NCBI GenBank assembly: GCA_963825595.1
Contig: CAWGUE010000008.1
Coordinates: 186,001-250,000, forward strand
From: JARFQH01 sp963825595
GTDB taxonomy: Bacteria; Desulfobacterota; Desulfobacteria; Desulfobacterales; SG8-13
DNA length: 64,000 nucleotides
Direction of reading: 5' to 3'
Each line of letters starts with the position of its first letter. Position 1 is the first letter of the stretch. The position numbers were made by a program, and so were the translations under genes. This document shows, piece by piece, positions 56,257-64,000 of the stretch. The notes under the pieces are model-generated. The model searched no databases and was not told the DNA's origin. It saw only the letters and a program-made list of their open reading frames with translations.

Positions 56257-58332
56257 ATCTAGCTGCCGGCTGGCCAACTCACACAAGTCGATGGTTTCCA
56301 TCTGACCTTCCAGGCCGGCGACTTTGATGGCATCCTCGATATTTACCAGACAGAACGGGCAGGCGGTAACGATGACATCAGCCCCGGCCTCTTTGGCCAT
56401 CCGAACCCGGATCACCCCCATGCGCTGCTCTTCCTCTTCCGGTTCATAAAAAAGCATCAGGCCGCCGCCGCCACAGCAGAACGAGCGGTCCCGGCTGCGC
56501 TCCATGTCGACCCGCCGCAGTCCGGGTATGGCATCGAGCACCGCTCGCGGCTCTTCGTAGAGTTTATTGTGCCGGCCGAGATAGCACGGATCGTGGTAGG
56601 TGTATGTTTTGTCGCCGTTTTCAAGGGGCTTGAACGTGAGCGCCCCTGACCTGACCCTATCGTACAATACCTGGCTGATGTGTTCGGTCGGCGGCATATC
56701 CCGGTAATCTTTTTTCAGGGCATTGAAAGCGTGCGGGTCGGAAGTAATCACGCTGGTGACACCGGAGTCGAGGATCTTATCGGTGTTGTGGGCCATCAAG
56801 TCCTGGAAAAGCATTTCTTCGCCGAACCGACGGGCTTCGTGCCCGCTGTCTTTCTCGTCCTTACCCAGAATGCCAAAATCGATACCCACAGCCTGCAGCA
56901 AACGGGCCGTGGCTCTGGCGATTTCCTGCATGCGGTCATCGAATGAGCTGATGCTGTCGACGAAATATAGAGTGTCGGCGGACGCCTTTTTGCCGAGAAC
57001 CTTCACGGGACAATCCTCTGCGAACCCTTCCACAGCGGCCCAGTCGGCGCGCTTTTTTTCCAACTTGGCCCAGGGGTTACCCCGTTTTTCGAGCGCCTGC
57101 AGCGGTTTCTGAAGCGACTGCGGCACAATGCCCTCATCGACCATCGCACGGCGAACGTCGACGATCTTGTCGATGTACTCAATCATGACCGGGCACTCTT
57201 CCTCACAGGCCCCGCAGGTCGTGCAGGACCAGATCTCATCTTCTTCAAGGACATTGCCGATTAACATTGAATCGGTTTCGGTCACCTTCGATGGGCCCAG
57301 AAGCGGGTATTTGCGGTAGCCGTGATCGCGGCATTTGATCGAAATGAAACGCGGTGACAACGGGCGGCCGGCGGCGTTGGCCGGGCAATTGTCGGAACAC
57401 CGCCCGCAGTCGACGCAGGAGTAAAAATCGAGAATATGCTTCCAGGTAAAATCCTCGTAGACTTTGACACCGAATGATTCCAGATCGTCCAACTCCTCGT
57501 CGCTCACGCCCCAGCGTACCGGCTTTACCGTTCCCTTGTCGAGCTTCATGAAGTAGACGTTGAAAAGAGAGGTGATGACATGAAAATGTTTGCCAAGAGG
57601 CAAGAAACAAAGAAAGAAGAAGAAAATCAACTCGTGAAGAAGGAATGTCCCCTGGTTCCATTGCTGCAAGGTTGACTGCGGCAGGGCCTGAAACAGGTTT
57701 GCCGCCACCCAGTGTCCGGTGCCCGGAAGAATATTTTCGGTCGGGAGTCCCTTTTGAATCTGAGCGGCAGAGAGGCTGCCGTCGAAGATCATGTCGCAAG
57801 TGACAAGCCCGGTGATCAGGCAGAGTACCAGAACGGCCTCCCACGTGTGACCTTTGCCGTAGCGCGGCGGAACCGCGTAGCGGGCCGGTTTGAATATCCC
57901 ACGGCGGATGATCAGCACCAGGGCCGCCAGCAGAACAAAGGTCGTCGCCAGATCTTTCAATGCCCCGTAAAAGTGCCCCAGGTCTCCGCCCAGGCCCGGC
58001 ATGACGAAACCGTCGATAAATCCCATCATAACCAGAGTTAGCGAACGGACCGAGAGGATCAGAAAACCGGAAAACAGCAGGATGTGCATGATTCCCGGTA
58101 AAAGGTAGCGCGGGTGTTTGTATTGTCCCAGCCAGTATTTGAGGACACTGCGGATGCGTTCGCCCACGCGGCCGAATCGGGGATCCGGAGCAGCGTTCCG
58201 CAGGGGACCGATCCGCCGGATCATGATGTAGGCAAAGATGCCGATGCCGATCAGCGGTATCAGAATGAAAATCGACTTTCCGGGCAAACCGAGATAGAGG
58301 GTGTTCGCAGGTGAGATCAGGGCCGATTCCAT
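56242..58332 (-). CDS. Membrane Fe-S oxidoreductase, probable Etf:quinone oxidoreductase
   Basis: 696 residues from the ATG at 58332 (AAGGAGA upstream; a TTG at 58416 is open). The N-terminal 260 residues have about six membrane helices resembling NarI/DUF224 b-type subunits. Two 4Fe-4S motifs follow, CVDCGRCSDNCP (about 306) and CTTCGACEEECP (about 370). The C-terminal CCG domain, as in HdrD, has DPCYLGRHN, SFCCGGGG and VTACPFCLVNI. This design is that of the EtfAB:menaquinone oxidoreductase in syntrophs and sulfate reducers. The last residues DSVHP and the stop are encoded by the repeat element. An FadR-like operator lies about 50 bases upstream. Confidence 0.9.
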   Translation of the reverse strand: MESALISPANTLYLGLPGKSIFILIPLIGIGIFAYIMIRRIGPLRNAAPDPRFGRVGERIRSVLKYWLGQYKHPRYLLPGIMHILLFSGFLILSVRSLTLVMMGFIDGFVMPGLGGDLGHFYGALKDLATTFVLLAALVLIIRRGIFKPARYAVPPRYGKGHTWEAVLVLCLITGLVTCDMIFDGSLSAAQIQKGLPTENILPGTGHWVAANLFQALPQSTLQQWNQGTFLLHELIFFFFLCFLPLGKHFHVITSLFNVYFMKLDKGTVKPVRWGVSDEELDDLESFGVKVYEDFTWKHILDFYSCVDCGRCSDNCPANAAGRPLSPRFISIKCRDHGYRKYPLLGPSKVTETDSMLIGNVLEEDEIWSCTTCGACEEECPVMIEYIDKIVDVRRAMVDEGIVPQSLQKPLQALEKRGNPWAKLEKKRADWAAVEGFAEDCPVKVLGKKASADTLYFVDSISSFDDRMQEIARATARLLQAVGIDFGILGKDEKDSGHEARRFGEEMLFQDLMAHNTDKILDSGVTSVITSDPHAFNALKKDYRDMPPTEHISQVLYDRVRSGALTFKPLENGDKTYTYHDPCYLGRHNKLYEEPRAVLDAIPGLRRVDMERSRDRSFCCGGGGLMLFYEPEEEEQRMGVIRVRMAKEAGADVIVTACPFCLVNIEDAIKVAGLEGQMETIDLCELASRQLDSVHP

Positions 58333-58382
58333 TGCTTGTTCAAATCTCCTTCTGGTTTTGGCGATCAGGTTGACCAAAAAAC

Positions 58383-58400
58383 TGAATGAATACTCATTCA
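58383..58400. promoter_or_regulatory. FadR-like TetR operator, site 1
   Basis: TGAATGAATACTCATTCA, an 18-base near-palindrome flanked by AC and GT. It fits the recalled Bacillus subtilis FadR consensus TGAATGAMTANTCATTCA exactly. It lies 51 bases before the Fe-S oxidoreductase ATG on the minus strand and 320 bases before the acyl-CoA ligase start on the plus strand. Confidence 0.7.
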
Positions 58401-58720
58401 GTTTTTTTACCGGCAACCGCGTCTCCTGTCAAGGGAAAAACACCGGGGGCAGGGTTCCCGGCCGGATACATGGCGGCTGACCCTCGAGGGCATAGAGCCG
58501 CAAGGCCCGCCAGGGTATCGTTTTCTTCTTTTCGACGGGTAAAGGGATAAACAGCGCGCGGTTGGTTTGTTGCACTTCGGGAATTTTCACTTTAACCTGT
58601 TGAAAATTATTTGTTATCGTTATAAGAGGAGTGTGGTTAGGTGTATGGTTATAATACTGCGGCATAAGAGAGGATTCATAGCATGCTCGGGCCTGTTTAA
58701 CAACCCAAAAGGAGGTGACC
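58401..58720. other. Divergent region before the acyl-CoA ligase gene
   Basis: 320 bases between the operator and the ligase start. No gene; the open frame 58429-58764 on the minus strand is not convincing. No second operator copy was found. A promoter around TTGAAA near 58,600 is possible but its spacing is poor. Confidence 0.45.
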
Positions 58721-60415
58721 GTGACGACAGAATCCGCAAACCAAGGCAAACCATGGCTGACCAATTACGAAAAGGGCGTTCCTGAATTCGTTGACTTCAA
58801 GGAAATCTGCCTGCCTGAATTTCTCGAACAGTCGGCGCAAAAATTCCCGGATCGCCCGGCATTGAACTTTCAGGGATACCGGATCACCTTCCGGCAATTG
58901 AAAGACATGGTGGACCGTTTCGCCGCCGTTCTCTCCGCCATGGGAATTTCCCGGGGCGATCGGGTCGCTATCCTACTCCCCAACGTTATCCCCTGCGTTG
59001 CGGCCTACTATGCGATATTGAAAATCGGCGGCATAGCCGTAATGAACAATCCGCTTTATTCCGATCGCGAACTCCTGCACCAGTTCAACGATTCAGGTTC
59101 AAAACTGCTTGTCACCCTCGATCTGCTCGGCAACCGCATGATCGATCTGCGGTCCAAAACACAAATCAGGCAGATCATCATCACATCGATCGGCGACTAC
59201 CTGCCCTTCCCCAAAAACCTGCTTTTTCCCCTGGTGGCCAAGAAGAAAAAGTTGGCGGCGGATGTCAAGCCAGCCGATGACGTATATCGTTGGAAAACGC
59301 TCCTGGAAAAGCACTCCCCCGATGCCCCGGCGATAGAACTCGGCTTCGAAGACGTGGCCATGTACCAGTACACCGGCGGCACCACCGGTGTGTCAAAGGG
59401 CGTGATGCTGACCCACGCCAACCTGAGCAAGAACGTTCAGCAGGTCCGCAGCTGGTTTCCGACGTTTGAAGAAGGCCAGGAAATCATGCTCGGCGCCCTG
59501 CCGTTTTTCCACGTCTTCGGCCTGACGACAGCCATGAATTTTGCCATAGCCATGGGCTGGGAAGACATTCTCGTTCCCAAACCTCAACCCGAACCGCTGC
59601 TTGAAACAATCGGCAAGTTCAAGCCCACCTTCGCACCCCTCGTGCCGACCATGTACATCGGCATCCTCAACCACCCCAACATCGACCGTACGCCAATGAC
59701 CTCCATCAAGGGTTGTTTTTCGGGCAGCGCCCCGCTGCCGGTTGAAGTGATCCGTGATTTCGAAAACCGCACCGGCGCGGTTATCGTGGAAGGCTACGGT
59801 TTGACGGAAAGTTCTCCGGTAACCCACATCAATCCTTTTGCCGGCGGCAAACGCAAGGTCGGCAGTATCGGCTTGCCGATTCCGGACACCGAATGCCGTA
59901 TCGTCGATCTGACCGACAGCCAAACCGAACTGCCGGTCGGTGAATCCGGCGAACTGATGTTAAAGGGTCCCCAGGTGATGAAGGGCTATTGGAACAATCC
60001 GGATGCCACGGCCGAGACGCTGACGGACGGCTGGCTCCACACCGGTGACATCGCGCTGATGGACGAGGAGGGGTATTATTTCATCGTCGACCGCAAAAAA
60101 GACATGATCATTTCCGGCGGCTTCAACGTCTATCCGCGGGATATCGAGGAAGTCTTCTTCGAACACCCCAAAATCCAGGAAGCAACCGCCATCGGCATTC
60201 CCCACCCCAGCCGTGGTGAAGCTGCCAAGGTATTCGTGGTCCTCAAGGAGGGCGAGGAAGCCACCCAGGAAGAAATGATCACATACTGTCAGGAAAAACT
60301 GGCCAAGTTCAAATGGCCGACGGAAGTCGAATTCCGTAGCGAGTTGCCCAAAACAAACGTGGGTAAGGTTTTGAAAAAAGAACTGAGGCAGCAGGAGCAG
60401 CAGAAGCAAAAATAA
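58721..60415 (+). CDS. Long-chain fatty-acid--CoA ligase
   Basis: 564 residues from a GTG at 58721, with AGGAGG 5 bases upstream. An ANL-superfamily enzyme that activates fatty acids via acyl-AMP. The P-loop-like motif is YTGGTTGVSKGVMLTHAN, then EGYGLTESSPVTH, the TGDIALMDEEGYYFIVDRKKDMIISGGFNVYP hinge segment, and the catalytic Lys in PKTNVGKVLKKEL near the end. Size and motifs fit FadD. It is divergent from the Fe-S oxidoreductase gene and convergent with the acyl-CoA dehydrogenase gene; all belong to beta-oxidation. Cytoplasmic or membrane-peripheral. Confidence 0.94.
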   Translation: MTTESANQGKPWLTNYEKGVPEFVDFKEICLPEFLEQSAQKFPDRPALNFQGYRITFRQLKDMVDRFAAVLSAMGISRGDRVAILLPNVIPCVAAYYAILKIGGIAVMNNPLYSDRELLHQFNDSGSKLLVTLDLLGNRMIDLRSKTQIRQIIITSIGDYLPFPKNLLFPLVAKKKKLAADVKPADDVYRWKTLLEKHSPDAPAIELGFEDVAMYQYTGGTTGVSKGVMLTHANLSKNVQQVRSWFPTFEEGQEIMLGALPFFHVFGLTTAMNFAIAMGWEDILVPKPQPEPLLETIGKFKPTFAPLVPTMYIGILNHPNIDRTPMTSIKGCFSGSAPLPVEVIRDFENRTGAVIVEGYGLTESSPVTHINPFAGGKRKVGSIGLPIPDTECRIVDLTDSQTELPVGESGELMLKGPQVMKGYWNNPDATAETLTDGWLHTGDIALMDEEGYYFIVDRKKDMIISGGFNVYPRDIEEVFFEHPKIQEATAIGIPHPSRGEAAKVFVVLKEGEEATQEEMITYCQEKLAKFKWPTEVEFRSELPKTNVGKVLKKELRQQEQQKQK

Positions 60416-60491
60416 GCGCTGCTCACACATCGGTTTATGCGACCCGGATTCAGATCACGGGAAATGTGTCAAGACCCGATTGATTGCCGTT

Positions 60492-62306
60492 TCATCCGCC
60501 GAAGGCCGCCTCGGGGATATCCACAGCGGCCCCATTGGTCTCGAGGATGGCCTTCATCTTTCCGTTCGTCACCGGCAGGATGGTGTGAATGAAGAACTCA
60601 GCGCTTTTTATCTGCCCTTCGTAGAAGGCGGCGTCTTTCTTTTTGGCCCCTTTCTCCAGCGCCGCAGCCGCCACCGTGGCGCGCCACAGGTGCAACCAGC
60701 CCAGAACGACATCACCGCAGACATCCAGAAACGGATGGGCATAAGCGAAGGCGTATAATACCTTGGGAGACATGGCGGTCTGCCCCAAATGCAATGCCAC
60801 TTCCCCCAAGCGGTTGACTGCCTTTTCCACCCTTTCGGCATACCCCTTGAGCGCATCCATCCCCTTGGCCTTGGCAAGGGTCTTCTGAATTTCGCCCAAA
60901 AGGTCCATGATAGGCTTGCCCTGGTTCAAGCCCAATTTACGGCCGAGCAGATCCATGGCCTGGATTCCGTTGGTCCCCTCATAAATCATGGTGATGCGAC
61001 AATCGCGCAGCAACTGCTCCATGGGGTATTCCCGGATGTATCCGTAGCCGCCGTATACTTGAAGCCCCTGGCTGCACATCTCAAACGACCGGTCGGTCAC
61101 ATATCCCTTGGCAAGCGGTATGAGCAGATCGATCATCCCCTGCATCCGCGCCTTTTCTTCACTGCTGTCCGTCGTATCCATGCGGTCGCTCAGCATCCCC
61201 ACCAGATACAGCAGGCTGCGCATGCCCTCCACAAATACCTTTATTGTCAGCAGCTGTCGGCGGACGTCGGGATGCTGAATGATCGGTACCGGAGCCGCCG
61301 CATTGTCCTGCATCTTGAGCAGGTGTCTGCCTTGGACCCGCTGACGGGCATAGTTCAGCGCGTAGAGATAGGCCGAGCTGGCGCAGCAGAAACCCTGCAG
61401 GCCAACCAGCAGACGGGCCTCGTTCATCATCAGGAACATGGCGCGCATCCCCTTGTTCTCCTCACCCAGCAGCACGCCCCGGCATTTGCCCTTGCCACCG
61501 AGTGCCATGGAGCACGTGGCATTGCCGTGGATACCCATTTTTTCTTCTACACCGGTGCAGACAATGTCGTTAGGCTCACCCAGGGTGCCGTCGTCGTTGA
61601 CCCAGATTTTGGGTACGATGAAAAGGGAAATTCCGCTGGTTCCCAGTGGAGCGCCCTCGATCCGCGCCAGTACCGGATGGATGATGTTCTCGACCAGATC
61701 GTGATCTCCGCCGGATATGAAAATCTTGTTGCCGGTGATGGAATAGGTGCCGTCGTCGTTCTTGGTGGCCGTTGTGGTCAGGGCACCGACATCCGAGCCG
61801 GCCTCCGGTTCGGTCAAGAGCATGGTACCGCACCATTGGCCGGAGTAGAGCTTTTTGAGATAAAGCTTTTTCTGTTCCGGTGTGCCGAAGGTTTCGACCA
61901 GTTTCCCGGCACCATGGGTCAGGCCCGGGTACATCATAAAGGCCAGGTTTGCGCCGACGAAAAATTCACTGGCTGCCTGGGCGACGGTCCGCGGCATGCC
62001 CTGACCGCCCCACTCGAGGCTTTCGGTCATCGCGACCCATTCACCCTCGCTGTAGGTGCCATAAAGTTTCTTGAATTCCTCCGGCACGCTCACAGAACCG
62101 TTTTCGAAGGACACCCCCTGCCGATCGCCGATGACCTGCGTCGGAAGCATTTCTTTGATGGCCAGGTTGCGGGCTTCGGATACGACCAGATCGATGGTCT
62201 TGCGGTTGAAATCCTGATATTTTTCATGTTGGCTCAACTCTTCGACGTTGAGCATCTCGTGCAGGACAAAATCGATATCCCGTCGATCTGCAATTTGCTG
62301 TGCCAT
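60492..62306 (-). CDS. Acyl-CoA dehydrogenase (about 600-residue type)
   Basis: 604 residues from the ATG at 62306 (AAGGAG upstream). FAD enzyme for the first beta-oxidation step. The FAD/substrate motif MLLTEPEAGSDVGALTT is at about 160-176; the catalytic Glu is in IYEGTNGIQAMDLLGRKL near 418. A C-terminal extension of about 150 residues, as in the PF12806-type long acyl-CoA dehydrogenases, completes the chain. It should reduce EtfAB. It starts 41 bases after the TetR regulator gene, so the two likely share a transcript and the FadR-like control. Confidence 0.95.
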   Translation of the reverse strand: MAQQIADRRDIDFVLHEMLNVEELSQHEKYQDFNRKTIDLVVSEARNLAIKEMLPTQVIGDRQGVSFENGSVSVPEEFKKLYGTYSEGEWVAMTESLEWGGQGMPRTVAQAASEFFVGANLAFMMYPGLTHGAGKLVETFGTPEQKKLYLKKLYSGQWCGTMLLTEPEAGSDVGALTTTATKNDDGTYSITGNKIFISGGDHDLVENIIHPVLARIEGAPLGTSGISLFIVPKIWVNDDGTLGEPNDIVCTGVEEKMGIHGNATCSMALGGKGKCRGVLLGEENKGMRAMFLMMNEARLLVGLQGFCCASSAYLYALNYARQRVQGRHLLKMQDNAAAPVPIIQHPDVRRQLLTIKVFVEGMRSLLYLVGMLSDRMDTTDSSEEKARMQGMIDLLIPLAKGYVTDRSFEMCSQGLQVYGGYGYIREYPMEQLLRDCRITMIYEGTNGIQAMDLLGRKLGLNQGKPIMDLLGEIQKTLAKAKGMDALKGYAERVEKAVNRLGEVALHLGQTAMSPKVLYAFAYAHPFLDVCGDVVLGWLHLWRATVAAAALEKGAKKKDAAFYEGQIKSAEFFIHTILPVTNGKMKAILETNGAAVDIPEAAFGG

Positions 62307-62346
62307 GGTCAGAGTCTCCTTGTGTGTTGGGGTTCTCCCGGAGCAA

Positions 62347-62973
62347 CTACATCCGGCCTGCGTCTTCAAAAGCCTGGACCTGCTTTTGGCTGCCGATGCC
62401 GTTCAAAAAAAGGTCAACCAGTGGATCCGCCATTGATACCAGATCGTATTTGCCGCCGGAGTGGAGCCAGGTATTGATGACTTCATCGATGGCGCCGACG
62501 ATAAACCGCTTGACCAGTCCCAAATATAAATCTTTGCGGATGCACCCTTCCGCCTGTCCGGTTTCGACGATCTCGGCAATGATATCCAGGTACATTTTCG
62601 ACATTTCTTTGATCTGGGTTTCGGCCCGGCGGCTGATCCGGTGGGTTTCGGCCTGATAGACGATGGCCATGTTTCGGTCGTGCTGAAACTCGCCCAGATG
62701 CAGACGGACCAGTGTTCTCAACTTCTCGATGGAATTGCCGCCCCGGCTGACTTCTTCCCTGAAGCGCTCGAAAACCTGCTTGGTTTTGTAGCTGAAAAAC
62801 TGGACCAGGATGTCGTCTTTGTTTTTAAAGTACAGGTAGATGGTCCCGTCGGCCACGCCGGCCTCCTTGGCAATTTTGGAAACGGTCGACTGGGTGTATC
62901 CATAACGGGCAAATACCTTGATGGCGGCATCGAGAATAAGATGGTATTTGTTGTTTTTGTTATTCGAGCTGAT
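62347..62973 (-). CDS. TetR-family fatty-acid regulator, FadR-like, non-standard start
   Basis: 208 residues if begun at ATC 62973. The N-terminal helix-turn-helix reads LILDAAIKVFARYGYTQSTVSKIAKEAGVADGTIYLYFKNKDDIL. The C-terminal ligand part includes VYQAETHRISRRAETQIKEMSKMYL. No ATG, GTG or TTG exists in frame between the upstream TGA and LILD; GGGAGG lies 6 bases before the ATC, giving a natural start reading SSNNKNNKYH. The shorter GTG at 62856 would remove the DNA-binding half and is wrong. It should repress beta-oxidation genes and release on acyl-CoA. An operator copy lies 32 bases upstream, indicating self-control. Confidence 0.85.
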   Translation of the reverse strand: MSSNNKNNKYHLILDAAIKVFARYGYTQSTVSKIAKEAGVADGTIYLYFKNKDDILVQFFSYKTKQVFERFREEVSRGGNSIEKLRTLVRLHLGEFQHDRNMAIVYQAETHRISRRAETQIKEMSKMYLDIIAEIVETGQAEGCIRKDLYLGLVKRFIVGAIDEVINTWLHSGGKYDLVSMADPLVDLFLNGIGSQKQVQAFEDAGRM

Positions 62974-63521
62974 CGTCCACCTCCCGCAGGCTGCATCTTC
63001 ATAATGAATGAATGTTCATTCAGTTTATACGCCGCCCCGACGCTTGTCAAGACCAAACGCGGCTGACACACCATTTTATCTATTTTTAATATTTTCAAAC
63101 TATTTTAAACGGTTACACTTTAAACCAACGGCATGAAGGAAATAAAATTTTGGCAAAACCCGCACACTGTGTTGAGTGGGCATTCATTAGGGAGGGGGTG
63201 AGATCGATTAGGAATGGGCCGCCCGGCTGAAGCGGCGGCGCATCTACAAACGGGCGGGGGCACCCTAACATGTATACATCATAAATATTTTTTAATATTT
63301 TATATCCGACAGTCGGGGTATAAAATGTACACCGAAACTTAGCGGTATAATAACCTTTAAACCAAATGTCAGATTTTTAACTGTCGCACCCACGCTCCAA
63401 TCGGAACAAATTTATGACAACTCCTATCCACAATTGATTTTATTTTTTTGCAGATCTTCTGGAAAATATTCGTACCCGGAGAAGGTAAAGCCAGGATCAG
63501 TCAGCGATGAGCGTGAAAATT
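62974..63521. other. AT-rich intergenic stretch after the TetR promoter
   Basis: 548 bases. Only the operator at 63005-63022 is clear. Two similar AT blocks (TTTTTAATATTTT) lie at about 63,085 and 63,290, and CCGACAGTCGG at 63,307 is a short palindrome. No gene supported. Confidence 0.45.
63005..63022. promoter_or_regulatory. FadR-like TetR operator, site 2
   Basis: TGAATGAATGTTCATTCA; it differs from site 1 at two central bases and from the Bacillus FadR consensus at one. It lies 32 bases upstream of the proposed TetR start. Confidence 0.68.
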
Positions 63522-64000
63522 TCATGCCAGGATCGCCCCGGGGGTGCAGAGATAGCTGCTAAAAATCAGCGGCCTGAGCTTATTGCGCAGAACGCCGTAT
63601 GAAAAACATCGCCGGGCGATGTCATAATTCTGGGTCACCATCGCTGACCGCCGTTCCGAATCCTTGAGGACATCCCTGGTTTTGACCACGGCTTCCTCGG
63701 TCACGTAGCCGTCGATCTCGATCACATCGAAACCTTTGGGCTGGATGTCCAGCGTGTAGATGGAATAGGTATTCACGACGATCGGCTTCTGAAAATAGAG
63801 CGCCTCCAGAAAGGCATTGCCGAACCCTTCGAAATCGGATGGGTAGGTGACCAGATCGGCGTGGGGGTAAATATCTTCGAGAGTATATATTTTGCGGCCA
63901 TTCTTGGTTGAACCCCGCCTTTCGTTGATGATGTTGGCAACGAAAAGCGTATCGACATTCATCATCCTGGAATACTCGCGCACCCGTTGCTCGTAATCAT
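63522..64000 (-). CDS. Glycosyltransferase family 4-like, 5' end cut by window edge
   Basis: The frame is open to the right edge, so only the C-terminal 158 or so residues are visible (a GTG at 63983 is not a real start). The block DIYPHADLVTYPSDFEGFGNAFLEALYFQKPIVVN is the GT4 GT-B donor-binding region, with EGFG at the usual ExFG place. The substrate is not readable. GT4 enzymes that extend glucosylglycerate exist, so a link to the solute genes is possible but unproven. Confidence 0.82.
   Translation of the reverse strand, partial: DYEQRVREYSRMMNVDTLFVANIINERRGSTKNGRKIYTLEDIYPHADLVTYPSDFEGFGNAFLEALYFQKPIVVNTYSIYTLDIQPKGFDVIEIDGYVTEEAVVKTRDVLKDSERRSAMVTQNYDIARRCFSYGVLRNKLRPLIFSSYLCTPGAILA

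Noticed and set aside
1..64000. CRISPR arrays, insertion sequences, prophage genes, toxin-antitoxin pairs
   Set aside because: None was seen on reading both strands; the only repeats noted are the two inverted-end elements and the operator pair.

Overview
The window reads as the chromosome of a Gram-negative anaerobe of the Desulfobacterota (Desulfosarcina/Desulfobacterium-like sulfate reducers or relatives). This is an inference from gene content: selenocysteine synthase, a fused CobA-HemD protein, MoaA, a DsrE-like protein, LPS heptose synthesis, lipoproteins, RND/TolC exporters, and a beta-oxidation set with EtfAB and a membrane Fe-S oxidoreductase. No rRNA, tRNA, CRISPR array, transposase or phage gene was seen.

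Layout. 1-6.2 kb: selA (5' end cut), a GGDEF-like/TPR protein, gmhA, an FmdB-type zinc ribbon, hemC and cobA-hemD. 6.4-15 kb: M20-like peptidase, glucosyl-3-phosphoglycerate synthase, moaA, an orphan solute-binding lipoprotein directly followed by a large MscS channel, lhgO. 15-24 kb, mostly minus strand: cold-shock protein, K+ channel, PqiC-like lipoprotein, pyk, gpmA, pgi, a GH13 glucosylglycerate/sucrose-type phosphorylase and a DsrE-like protein. 24-29 kb: envelope proteins (DUF3124, SYLF, a second orphan binding protein, lipoprotein, PlsC-like acyltransferase) and a tandem universal stress protein. 29.3-33.7 kb: an RND pump whose adaptor and permease are both frameshifted. 34-37.5 kb: AT-rich segment with rsgA, a Gmad2-like lipoprotein and a ribbon-helix-helix/PilZ protein. 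37.8-43.2 kb: dCache-HAMP-HD-GYP and FHA-EAL proteins plus two envelope proteins. 43.6-50 kb: a second RND pump with a divergent TolC-type lipoprotein. 50-53 kb: DadA-like oxidase and an L,D-transpeptidase. 54-63 kb: fatty-acid oxidation (EtfA, EtfB, Fe-S oxidoreductase, acyl-CoA ligase, acyl-CoA dehydrogenase, TetR regulator). 63.5 kb to the end: a cut glycosyltransferase.

Three themes stand out. (1) Glucosylglycerate: a synthase at 7.9 kb and a likely phosphorylase at 21.5 kb lie near sugar-phosphate enzymes and osmotic channels. (2) Cyclic di-GMP: two breakdown enzymes and a possible DNA-binding PilZ effector, with no intact diguanylate cyclase in the window. (3) Fatty-acid oxidation: two near-identical 18-bp palindromes, one before the TetR gene and one before the Fe-S oxidoreductase, match the operator consensus recalled for Bacillus FadR, and the gene set parallels the Bacillus lcfA-fadR-fadB-etfBA operon.

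Two further observations matter for using this annotation. Four genes (a PqiC-like lipoprotein, two RND adaptors and one RND permease) each carry exactly one extra base; this may be sequence error or real decay. A non-coding repeat with inverted ends occurs at 48.2 and 56.1 kb; the second copy separates the Fe-S oxidoreductase gene from etfBA and supplies that gene's last codons and stop.
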